Part shown: positions 21,246 through 30,473 of the stretch, piece after piece
Layout of the letters: each line of letters begins with the position of its first letter
How positions within the stretch are numbered: the first letter of the stretch is position 1
Source: Symbiodinium natans
Taxonomy: Eukaryota > Sar > Dinophyceae > Suessiales > Symbiodiniaceae
Assembly: GCA_905221605.1 (NCBI GenBank)
Contig: CAJNDS010002507.1
Coordinates: forward strand, 302,501 to 362,500
Reading direction: 5' to 3'
Length of the DNA stretch: 60,000 nucleotides
The notes under the pieces: model-generated
Told to the model about the DNA's origin: nothing
The model's database searches: none
The model's input: only the letters and a program-made list of their open reading frames with translations
Position numbers and translations under genes: made by a program

Positions 21246-22440
21246 ACCAAAAAAAAAAAAATTCCCAGAAAAAAAATCCTTATTTAATTCCGCGCCCCTT
21301 GTCAGAGCCGGAAATCGAGAGCAGCATAGCCCAGCATAGCAGCATAGCGCGGCATAGTGTTTCCATTGCTGGAGGCTGTGGCCTTGGGTGCAAAGACTCT
21401 TCAGCTTTCACAGCCCCTTGGGAAACAGGAGCAGTACGTGCGCACAAAGATACGGATGATACGGACATGTGGCAACTCGTCATGTAGGCTGGGCGCAGCT
21501 ACCAGACGCATGTCAGTTCTAGTCTGGTAGGCGAGGTTCATGTGAAGCCAGTCACCTTGCGATTATGCTTGCACCAAGGTCCGCCCTTTCTCCCGAAAGC
21601 GGAGGAAGAAGCATTGTTCACGCTGGGCCTCAGCAACAGCGAGTCACATCTGCTGTATCTTCGTAACAAATACAACTCACCAAGACGATACCTGTAGATA
21701 GAATCAGAGAGGACAGGCCAAACCAGACAGCTCAAACAGCAATCATTTGCCACACGCGGCTGCGTTCCGAAGTATTCTTAGCCGCAAATCTCCGCAAAGC
21801 AGCGGAGGTCTCGGGCAGAGCAGGGCGAGGACTGATGGTAATTGCTCGCCTCTTTCCTGATTCCTGAAGTGGTTGGGTAGATTCATGCGGGGTTGGCCAG
21901 GAGATTGGCGGCGGCTTTTGGGGTGCCGAGGGTATCCAGCCCTGAGATGAATCATTCTAAAGGTGCAGTGAAACTTTTTAAAGAGCTAAGGTGAGGAGGA
22001 GATGGCCACCATGAGGCAAGGAACGCTGAGGCCAACAGTTTCAACACGTTCCGCTTCGTTTCGCCACGCCAACATGTTGCAGAGCCGAGCGGGGCCGAGG
22101 ACCTCACTGGGGCTAAACTTGTCAGCCTGTCACAGGTGGGCCATGTCCGTCGGAGCGACGCTCGTGTCGCAGAACTGTGCCGCGCCCCCGATTCAAGTCA
22201 TGTCTGCCACTGGCGAAGTTGGGCTGTGCCAATGCTGTACTTGCATAGGCGACTATGCCCACAAACAACGGGAACTATGCTGGCCGGTTCCTAAGCCTTC
22301 TCGGACCTCTATCGGTTCGGGAAGAGGAGTTGCAGTCTACTGTAGAAATTGGGGGAATTAGGCGGCATGCGGATTAAAAATCAATTATTCAGGATGAAGA
22401 AATAATTTATTCTGTTCTTCCGACGGAGAGAGGTAAGGGG
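21246..22440. other. No supported gene; one weak 119-codon frame
   Basis: A frame from 22002 to 22361 encodes 119 residues with an internal Cys cluster (GLCQCCTCIGDYAHKQRELC). I recognise no family and see no regulatory or splice support, so I leave it as unproven. The rest of the stretch shows nothing distinctive. Confidence 0.3.
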
Positions 22441-22443
22441 AGG

Positions 22444-22587
22444 GAGGGAGAATCTTGAAGGAAGGGCGGAAGGGCGGAAGGACGGAAGGAAGGAAGGAAG
22501 CAAGGAAGCAAGGAAGCAAGGAAGAAAGGAAGGAAGAAATCAAGAAACAAAGAAAGAGAAAAACAACAGAAAGAAAGCAAGGAAGAA
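22444..22587. repeat. GGAAG/GGCGGAAG purine array
   Basis: A second, shorter purine array of GGAAG-type words stands directly before a set of C-run/G-run repeat units. The order is the same as at 20102-20697. Confidence 0.9.
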
Positions 22588-22935
22588 GTCGTGCCAGCTT
22601 GCTTCAAAGCATACGCATCTTTTCGAAACCCATTATGCGAGCACTGTGTTTGCAAATGGGGGGGGCCCCCCAACAAACCCCCTGCTTTTTTTAAGTCGTG
22701 CCAGCTTGCTTCAAAGCATACGCGTCTTTTCGACGCCTGTGATGCAAGCATTGTGTCTGCAAATGTGGGGGCTGCACCGCCCCCCCTCCCCGCCCCAACC
22801 CCCCGCTTTTTTTAAGTTGTGCCAGGTGCTTCAGCATGCTTTCGAAACCCATGATGCGAGCATTATGTTTACGCATTGGGGGGGGGGGGGGGCGCGCCCC
22901 ACAACCCCCCGCTTTTTTTAAAATCGTTCTGGCTT
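22588..22935. repeat. C-run/G-run bounded repeat units, locus 2
   Basis: Three full units and a fourth partial one begin at about 22588, 22687, 22808 and 22910. They share GCTTTTTTTAAGTCGTGCCA, GCTTGCTTCAAAGCATACGC and a GCGAGCATTGTGTTTGCAAA-like segment, then a G-run and a C-run. They are clearly related to the units at 20480-20697. Confidence 0.9.
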
Positions 22936-22994
22936 GCTTCAGAGTATACGTTTTTTTTTGGAAACTTCTAATGCCAAGATGCCAGCATTGATTT

Positions 22995-23300
22995 GCAGCC
23001 TCTGGAAACTCAGAAATGCTGCTGTTTACAATATTTCCATCCTCTGAAAGCGCAGAAATGCTGCGATTTACTGCTATTTATGGTATTTGCAGCCTCTGGA
23101 AACTCAGAAATGCTGCCAGGTACAGTATTTCCAGCCTCTGCAAGCGCAGCACTGCTGCTGTATACAGTATCTGCAGCCTCTCTGGAAACTCAGATATGGA
23201 TATGCTGCTATTTCAGCAGTTCCCGCATAAATGCTTTATTTGTTCCGTATTTAGAGCTTGCGAACGGCCAGAAATGCTGGATTTCTGAGCGTTTACAGCC
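22995..23300. repeat. Minisatellite of about 50 bp period
   Basis: About six units alternate two subtypes. One contains GCAGCCTCTGGAAACTCAGA and AATGCTGC, the other CAGCCTCTGAAAGCGCAG and AATGCTGC. Units end in TTTACAGTATTT-like sequence. The open frames across it (91 and 122 residues) reflect the repeat period. Confidence 0.85.
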
Positions 23301-23631
23301 TCTTCTCCACTTGCAACAGGCCTTCGAAGCCTTCAGTAACATATTATGTCATCCCAAATAAGTTTTTTTTGATCCACCTATAAACAAGTTATTTTTTGAT
23401 CCCAAATAATTTTTTTGATCCCCTACCCAAATTAGGCAGGCAAGGAAGCTTGTTCAAGATGAAGCCACGTGGTCAACAAAGTCCTTCACAATGTGCATCC
23501 CGAAGTGCCTTTGCTATTTCCAGGTGCGTGCTGCGTGCACACCTCACCAATTTCAATCTTTGATGTGGTTGCAGCTCACGATCCTGCTCAGATGTGCAGT
23601 TCGAGCAATGGAAGCGGGGTGACTCACTAAC

Positions 23632-23790
23632 CTTAGTGGCCAGCAGCTCAGTGAGAAGCAGTGTGAAGCGGCCCTTCCGGCCTGGTTGAAAGATGTTGAC
23701 GGAGCGACTCTGGGTGCCAATCATTTCCAGGTTCAGACGAACGCCCACAAGGCAGCTCAGTGCGTTCTTGAGCTTGTGCATCAGGTGATT
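23632..23790 (-). CDS. Single exon of an unidentified gene on the minus strand
   Basis: On the - strand a frame reads LKNALSCLVGVRLNLEMIG, then SVNIFQPGRKGRFTLLLTEL, and ends at AAG followed by GTTAGT, a good donor (exon end 23632). A possible acceptor lies just before LKNAL (about 23773). Residue usage is plausible for a folded globular protein but I do not recognise the family. It would be the only confident-looking exon on this strand. Confidence 0.4.
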
Positions 23791-24072
23791 TTGGTTTGAG
23801 CAAAGTGGCACGTTCAACAGCCACGCACAGCAGAATGCAAGGCGAGCACAGCTATTAGGCCCAACACGTGTCCAACCAATGGATCCAACCTATTCAACAA
23901 TTCACTTCTTGTTAGGTTAGAGTACCTCACGATATCATGCATTGTTTCTCGCGGCTCCGTGAAGCCAATAGGACAGGAGCACAATCGCAAGCCAAGCTCC
24001 CTAACAACCTACGGACCTACGGGTTTGCAATATTTGCACCAGCGACAGCGAATCGAAAGACTTTTTTGAGCC

Positions 24073-24621
24073 ATGCCGTCTGATGTTCCAGGGGCAAGCT
24101 TCACTGGCTTCCCCTTGCCTCCGCCACATTGGCAGCTTTTCAGAGAATCCAAAGATTCCAAGGGCTCCAAGGTCCTGGTTGCGCCACCACGCATTCCTGC
24201 GGGCGAAATCTTCGTCTTCGGTGAGCGATGCGAGCGATGCGAGCGGCAATTGGAAGATTCCCGGCAACCGCTGCCTCAACTCGATGCGGAGGAGTGGCTT
24301 TGCAACCCGGAGGCGTCGGATTTGGGCGCTGAGCTCCTGAACCTCCATGGCATGCTTCAAACAAGCTCTTTAGAACTCCTGGACTGCTTGGCGCAGAATC
24401 CGTCCGAGTACCCAACACATCTGAGACGCCTAAACCATGTGACCAAGAACCTCCAGGCCCTGCTGTACGTCTTGCAGCAACGTGAGGCGAAGGCCACAGT
24501 CCTGCAGAAGTTGAGGGAGCAGGTGAGTCGCAAGCGCGCTTTCCTCAAAGAGGCACGGGAATCCTTGCCCAATTTGCGCCAGCGGCTGGAAGACATCGGA
24601 TTGCAGCCCGGCAGAACCTAG
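24073..24621 (+). CDS. MED7: Mediator complex subunit 7, intronless
   Basis: MED7 is a core middle-module subunit of Mediator, which links transcription factors to RNA polymerase II in the nucleus. The 182-residue frame is uninterrupted. It has the N-terminal Pro-rich signature FPLPPPHWQLF (residues 13-23) and GEIFVFGE (44-51). A long helical segment AELLNLHGMLQTSSLELLDC matches the family's ELxxLN-x-L-x-NFLELLD core. A second helix, RLNHVTKNLQALLYVLQQRE, and a basic C-terminal helix end in LEDIGLQPGRT. MED7 is usually about 200-230 residues, so this is a compact but complete version. There is no sign of introns, unlike TPS and cactin nearby. The identification rests on motif order. Confidence 0.8.
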   Translation: MPSDVPGASFTGFPLPPPHWQLFRESKDSKGSKVLVAPPRIPAGEIFVFGERCERCERQLEDSRQPLPQLDAEEWLCNPEASDLGAELLNLHGMLQTSSLELLDCLAQNPSEYPTHLRRLNHVTKNLQALLYVLQQREAKATVLQKLREQVSRKRAFLKEARESLPNLRQRLEDIGLQPGRT

Positions 24622-24742
24622 AAACAGTGACAAAAAGAGCGCTCCATCTAAATCCCCGGGATTGTGTCAATCAGTGACACTGCTATCACGGACGCCACAA
24701 GCAGCCAGTTTTCACAAGGAACAAACGGGGAGGCACTCATGA

Positions 24743-25078
24743 ATGCAACTTTGGTTTTTGCTCGTCTCGACTCTTTCGAGTAGCTGCAATGGTTCTGAGA
24801 CTGTCCCACAATGTCAGGCCACCTGTAAAGCCAATGAGCATTTGCTAAAGGAAGGCAGGGAAGATAAATACCAGCAACCCTGCCAAGCGATCAACCGAGT
24901 GTGGGTGCTTTCCAAGCAGATCTCATCCAGACCCAGTGCTAAATCCAAGACTCCACCATTGTTTCTTTGTTTGGGTTTTCAAGGAGGGGCATGCGCAGCT
25001 GTAACCACTCCTTGCATTTGTGCAGCTGCTGCTCACAGAAGCCTGCATACATCTGCTCGTGAAGTTGTTGTTCAGTGA
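24743..25078 (+). CDS. Possible short secreted protein, 111 codons
   Basis: A frame 121 bp after MED7 starts MQLWFLLVSTLSSSCNGSET, which looks like a signal peptide, followed by a Cys-containing polar segment (QCQATCKANEHLLKEGREDK). The C-terminal part is less convincing. No family is recognised, and the frame could be chance. Confidence 0.2.
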   Translation: MQLWFLLVSTLSSSCNGSETVPQCQATCKANEHLLKEGREDKYQQPCQAINRVWVLSKQISSRPSAKSKTPPLFLCLGFQGGACAAVTTPCICAAAAHRSLHTSAREVVVQ

Positions 25079-25599
25079 AATGTTGTCTGAGAATTCTCGT
25101 GGTATGTGCAAACCAGCCTGCCGGGCTCTCAGATCCGAAGGATGCCCATCTCTTCATCGGCAAGATCACTCCGATTCCAAATGCGCTCCATGCGCTTGGT
25201 CGGGCTCCCTTTGCAAATTGAGCTGAGCAGACTTATGTCAACATCGGCATGTCGGGCCTTATTCTTTGTTGCCCTCTGCTGCTGAATTTGATGGCCTCAT
25301 TTCGGCCCAGACGAGCAACCCGCTGTATGGCTCCAAGCTTGCCAGATTAGTCTCCCAATCGTCCACAGTGACGGAGACGTTGTCAAAATGAATGCTGGCA
25401 GCGGCCTTGACTTGGAAGCCTACGACCTGCCGTGGATCCCCGGCTGCATACGGCATCACACCACAGTGCCCAGTTCCTCTATAGACTCTATTGGGAATCC
25501 CTTGCAAATCCAGGTCTGCCGACATCTTCCACTGCTCTACAGGCACTCTTGAGGGCACGAGTTTCGCGATTGAAGCCGGATGCCGTTGCATCCTCTCTC

Positions 25600-26035
25600 G
25601 AATGCGAAGTTGGAAGGCTTACCGACGCCGGAGCTTGCGCCGCACGTCGACCGCCTGGTACCAAAGTCCAACCACGAGAAGTTGCTGCAGTGGCTGGATC
25701 CAGCCCGCTCGAAATTCCATTCTACTGAACCCCTGCATGCCGACGAAATGGACATGCATTTCCGTGGCTCGGTCCCAACAGGCATGTCTCTCCGAAGAAA
25801 GCGCAAGTAAGTACTGTTCATGTTCTTGTCTCTTCATCACTGTTCGCATTGTTCTGTGATGCTTTGTGGTCTTTCCCTTCTCTGAAGGTCTGCCCGATGC
25901 CGAGCTCCCCCCATCGGAGCCGTCGGAAAGGATACCCTGTGCATGCAATATTCTGCACCGATGTCCCTGTCATGCCTTGTAGAGGACCCCTCCATCTCTG
26001 CAGCTTTCGTGCCAGGAAGAGGAACTGTACTTTGA
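25600..26035 (+). CDS. Last two exons of an unidentified gene
   Basis: The first exon, about 25605-25806, reads LAPHVDRLVPKSNHEKLLQW, SKFHSTEPLHADEMDMHFRG and MSLRRKRK. It ends at a perfect GTAAGT donor (25807). An acceptor at 25886-25887 joins in phase to a second exon, 25888-26035, reading SARCRAPPIGAVGKDTLCMQ and ending FVPGRGTVL with TGA at 26033. The consistent phase across a strong donor supports a real gene on the + strand. The 5' exons and the function are unknown. Confidence 0.5.
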
Positions 26036-28400
26036 AGTTTGCTGTTGTTTGGGGGTTGCGGAACGGCATCAATGAGTGCATTCCAACTCCCAGAACATCT
26101 CCAGGTGGAGTTTCATCATGCGCCTCATCTGCAGCACGTGGTGGAGAGTCTCTTTGACTCGGAGGAGTGTCTCTTTGACTCAGCGCCACTGGCCACTTGC
26201 TGCTACTAGCATATTCAGACTAAGATGCCGATGCGACACCACAACATGTCAAAACCGCTCTTCTTATCTTCGTTGTAACATGCAGTAGCATGCAGCTTGA
26301 AGGTTGAGCCGTGGTTGCAAATAGTGACTGCAATCAGAGGCAAGCGGAGATGGCAGCTGGTCACATGGATGCACGACGGCAATGTTGCGGAATCTGCCGA
26401 ACAAGCGCAGGCCTCAGAATTGACCCTTGTTAGCCGCAGTCAACACTTGTGCTGTCAAGAGAGGCAGAGACAGCGAGAGAGAGAGAGAGAGTGAGTTGTC
26501 TTAGTGTGTGGTGCGACAACATGGGCCTCAGTTTCACAAGTGTGGTACCGAGCAGAAGTGGGGGGAACTAGACTGGGTCATAAAGTTAATGGGGGGATTC
26601 CGGCCAACTCTTGTATCTCGGGGCCAACTACAACTTCACAACTGCTCCACACAGCTGGGTCGCGCGAGGGCCCTATTGCGCCCTGGGAAAGCAAGAAAGG
26701 AAGAAAGAAAGAAATAAAGTTAAAATTCCCAGCACCAGCAACCTGGGGGAAGTGGTTTTCACAGTAACAAAGCACTCGGGCGCGCTCGTGAGCGGAGAGG
26801 TCCGTCAGGAAGCCCAGCAGAAGAGAGGAAGAAACATATGAAGAAGAGCACGGTGCCAAGACCGAGGCATGTGAAAGATCCCATGCAAGCCATGCAAGCC
26901 CACAATCACTGTTACCCAGAAAATTGAAGTCGAAGCCTGAACAGACTTGCAAGCTGTTCAAACTGCTACCCCAAGTGATACACTATGGATGTAGGGCCCT
27001 CTGGCGGATGAACCAGATCATGCTCCCCAAATCCATGTGCTGATGCAAACATGCCCAGGCAACACGAATTTGTGTGCTAGCCCGAAGTCGGCTGTCCATC
27101 AGTTCGTCTGGCCTTTACTGCGCCATTTATCGCCATTTTCGGAAAAAGGGAAGGGGATCAATCGGGGGGGTGAGGGGGGGGGTGGGGGGGCGGAGATCTG
27201 ATTTCTGCAGAGTGGGAAGTGTAGTGGGAAGTCGATTCGCAGTGCACTGGGGTAGTATCACCAAGTCAGACCAATAGGCCCAATAGGATTAGAAGCTGAG
27301 CATCACGAAAAGAGCTAGAAGGCAAACCCCCGTCAACTCCAGTTGAACAAACTTTGACGGGTTGACAGGCCAATGAGCCAGAGCTGGGAAAACAGTGAGC
27401 GGGTGTTTTTGCCTACAGACCTTTGCCACATGCCTTCGCAGCCCCTCCAAATGGGGAGGGGTTAGAGACGGTCAAGTCGTCACCTGGGAACCGGGCCCTC
27501 AGGGCGAGGCCGCCTCGGCAAATAGGGCCGGTAATTTCGGGAGGCTTGTTGTGTTGGGAAGGGGTAAGGCTAAAGTAGGGGTAAGGGTGGGAAGGGAGGC
27601 ACGTCGTCCGCGGCTGGACACTGGTCGGCTAGTGGGGGTACCCATTCCGGGCCACAAAGATCAATAAACGCCTCAAACCTGGCCTCCTCGGCAGACAGGG
27701 TTCATTGGTTGTTTTCACGTGGTGCAGGCGACTTCCCGCTGTACACTGTTTTGCACTTCGCCCCAGGTAATCCTGCCCGTTCCCTCATGGTTCCCGGGTG
27801 CTGTTTTTGTTGCGTTCTTTCGACCACTCCGACACTTGATTAGAACGCACGGCTGGAGGCGTTTCATTGGGGGAGGGTGGGGCGCCAGTCTAACATCAGT
27901 CCGAACATTTCATTAGAACGCACTGGTGGAGATCTCAATTCAGGGCCTAACCTTTTTGCCTCCAGTCCGTTTTAGCCCAGAGTCGGCCACCATACTGAAC
28001 TACGCGATCTGCACGAAGGATGGACCGTGACCCTTCCACCGCAGCTCTGCTCCGATAACCCAGCCACCCCTGCCCCGACCTGTCCCGAGTGCGCCTCCAG
28101 GCGGCTCTCTCCACCGTGCGAAGGAAGGAACGGAGGAAGGTTTGGGAGGGTCGATCGGGAAGAGAACCAGCAGCGTGAGACAGAAGTTCCACCGCCCAAC
28201 CTGGCATCACCGTATGGGGCCAATTCGAGGGAAGGCTCGCGGACAAAAAGTTGATGAAGGGTTCGTTGCGGGGGGGTTTCTCGAAGAAGAAGAAGAAGAG
28301 GGGAGATGTTGTTTTTGTCGCAGCATGGGATAAATACAGTGGCTTTCGTTTCTTTTGGAAAAAACAACGCAAGCCTTGAGTTTTGGCAAGTGGCTGCTGA
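26036..28400. other. Mostly non-coding stretch
   Basis: It contains GA repeats (26466-26492), a G-rich stretch (27160-27190) and a dispersed repeat copy (27504-27657). A 212-codon frame on the - strand (27947-28585) overlaps the Mei2-like exon and has no family motifs. I see no supported gene before 28402. Confidence 0.45.
27504..27657 (+). repeat. Dispersed repeat copy A (CGAGGCCGCCTCGGCAA ... GGGGTACCCATTCCGGGCCA)
   Basis: The block starts with CGAGGCCGCCTCGGCAA and ends with a segment containing GGCACGTCG, CTGGACACTGGTCGGCTA and GGGGTACCCATTCCGGGCCA. The same start and end blocks recur at 35690 and 36180-36235. Confidence 0.8.
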
Positions 28401-28401
28401 G

Positions 28402-29155
28402 GTACATGCGAGACAAGCTGATAGTACAACTGCATGGCTGCGGCTACAAAGGTGACGTTGACTTTCTTTATCTCCCAATCGATTTCAGGATGGGGGCAGC
28501 TCTCCTTTGCAGATTTAGGGTTTTCACCTTGCACAAGGCGTGCTCGTTGCTGGTGACATTCACTCTTGTGGAGGCATTGTGCCACCAGCAGAGTTTGCCA
28601 ACCATTACGGATCTCCCGTCAAGATTTCCACTAAAGATCTTTCAGGTATGGGTTTTTGCACGTCGTGACTCAGCTTTTTGGCTTGGGGTTACAGGTCGCC
28701 CAGATAAGCTCCAACTCCAAAACGGCAACAACAACCTTGCAGCAAGTCCGGGACCTCTTTACAGAGCAATGACACATGGAACGCTAGCAAGGCTAGATCT
28801 CTGAAGCTGTAAGTATGTCGTCCTGGGGCTGTCGGGCAATCAGCCCACACCGTTGAGGGTCGACGGCTTCCTCATGCCTTGCACATGAAATGGTTTGACC
28901 CGCCTGTTGTTGAGACATGCCGAGAGGAACAAGTGCAATGTTGGATATTGCTTCATCAACTTCCGCACGCCGCAAGCGCTGGCGCGCTTCCGGGATGATT
29001 TCCATGGACGTCGGAGCATCTGGGTTGCAAGATGGCCGTTGGATTTGCCGTTGCAACTCTCTGGGTGCCCAGCCTACTTGGCCGAGGCTGTGAGAAGCTC
29101 CCTGGTTTCAACAGTAAGAAAGTCTTGCAGGCCGCCCACAGGAAGTGAGGAATAA
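28402..29155 (+). CDS. Mei2-like RNA-binding protein (RRM_2), two exons
   Basis: Mei2-type proteins bind RNA through a C-terminal RRM variant. Exon one (28402-28488) reads YMRDKLIVQLHGCGYKG and DVDFLYLPIDFR, the first half of the RRM_2 domain. Exon two starts at 28927 and reads NKCNVGYCFINFRTPQALAR and FRDDFHGRR, the second half. The join restores DFRNKCNVGYCFINF, the family core. Keeping frame needs an intron beginning GATGGG (28489) and ending AG (28926), another GA-AG intron; AG is repeated at the ends, so a shift of a few bases is possible. The usual preceding TTVMLRNIPN-like strand was not found and should lie in an upstream exon, or is lost. The tail after 29013 to the stop at 29153-29155 is not conserved and may be intronic. 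Confidence 0.8.
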
Positions 29156-29625
29156 GCATGACATACGTGCATTGATCTACATACATATACACCGCATGTA
29201 TACATATGTGCCCCTTCCCAACCCCGGCAGCCAAAAAACGCCTTCTCACCCCTCCCACCCATCACACCCCAGCCCACCCTTCCGCCCTTCCGCCCTCGCG
29301 CCCACCCATCAACCCGGCACAGAACAGGAGATTTTTTGAGTTTTTTGCTGCACGTCATGTGCGTATGACACTGATGTCTGCGGGCTCCGCATGCTCTAGG
29401 CCTCAAGACGAACCAGAGGTAGCCAAAATGAATCAAGTAAGTTAATTCTTGGCCCGAACCCTCCGGGAGGACTACTTTCTTTCCATTGCGGGAGCCAAAA
29501 CGCCCCAAAATGCGCAAACAAAAAACCGAGATTTGGTGGTCACGAAATTGACGGCCCCAAGAAAGTGGAAATGCGGGAGGCTGCGGGGAGTACTTCCTAT
29601 AACACCCACATAATGGAAATCGCGG
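29156..29625. other. C-rich stretch without a supported gene
   Basis: A C-rich segment at 29206-29330 gives a Pro/Ser-rich frame that looks compositional. Nothing else is recognised. Confidence 0.4.
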
Positions 29626-29632
29626 CGGGTCC

Positions 29633-30180
29633 ACGATGACGATAAGCACAGAGACTTGAATTGCTTAAGTCAGCAATTGCCCACGATGTGCTAGCGGATA
29701 TTTTTGAGTTGGAGGCTGCAGCAAAAACTGCGATTCCTCACTGCTCCGCTTTCAGGATCATGCTCAAATCATTTGCCCCTGACCTGCCCCGTACGGGGCC
29801 GGAAGAGTTTGAGATTCATCAAACTCCTGAAAAGAATGGAAAGCCCGGCGGGCTCGTGATGACGACACGCACAGAGAGCTTGACTTGCTTGAGTAAGCGG
29901 TTGCCCACGACGTGCTCTCGCATTTTTTGGAATTGGAGGCTGCAGCGGAAAAATGCGTGCTTACTACTTCATCTGCGGTATCGCCAAATCATTCGCTCCT
30001 GAGCTATCCCCGAAAATAATGGAAAGATACTGATTGGCCCAAGTAAGCGGTTGCCCACGACGTGCTCTCGGTTTTTGGAGTTGAAGGCTGCAGCAGAAAG
30101 CTGCGATTCCTTACTGCTTCGCTCGCAGGATCGATGCCCAAATCATTCAGTCCTGACCTACCCCCGAGAATTAGAGAAAA
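29633..30180. repeat. Tandem repeat, three units of about 160-225 bp
   Basis: Three diverged units share AGTAAGCGGTTGCCCACGAC, GTGCTCTCG, GGAGTTGGAGGCTGCAGC, CTGCGATTCCTTACTGCT and CAAATCATTCGCTCCTGA-like segments. Units begin near 29645, 29865 and 30030. The first two also share a GACGATAAGCACAGAGACTTG-like leader. Confidence 0.85.
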
Positions 30181-30387
30181 CAAATCGGGGAGAGCCTTCC
30201 AAAGAACATTTCCCAGAAGGGAAACAAACAAACCCACACGGAAACACAACTACTCAATGAGGAGGACAAGAAGAGGAGAAGAGGAGCGGAAAAGGACACA
30301 AGAGGACAGCCCGTTTCGCCCACCCGCTCACCTCTCACCCCCCCTCCCCTTCAAAAAAGCACGGCTTAATTTTTGCTGTTATTCTTA

Positions 30388-30432
30388 TTTTTTTTTTTTT
30401 TTTTTTTTTTGGGGGGGGGGGGGGGGAGGGGG
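30388..30432. repeat. Poly-T run joined to poly-G run
   Basis: About 22 T are followed directly by about 16 G and a G-rich tail. Such a junction is prone to replication slippage and G-quadruplex formation. Confidence 0.95.
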
Positions 30433-30473
30433 TGGGCCGCCCCCCTTATTAATCAGATCCTCGGAGATGCTCC

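Noticed and set aside
25259-25591. 110-codon frame on the - strand with an IHFDNVSV motif resembling glycosidase lectin domains
   Set aside because: The match is one short phrase, and adjoining spliced exons at 25.6-26.0 kb are on the + strand.
27947-28585. 212-codon frame on the - strand
   Set aside because: It overlaps the conserved Mei2-like exon on the + strand and has no recognisable motif.
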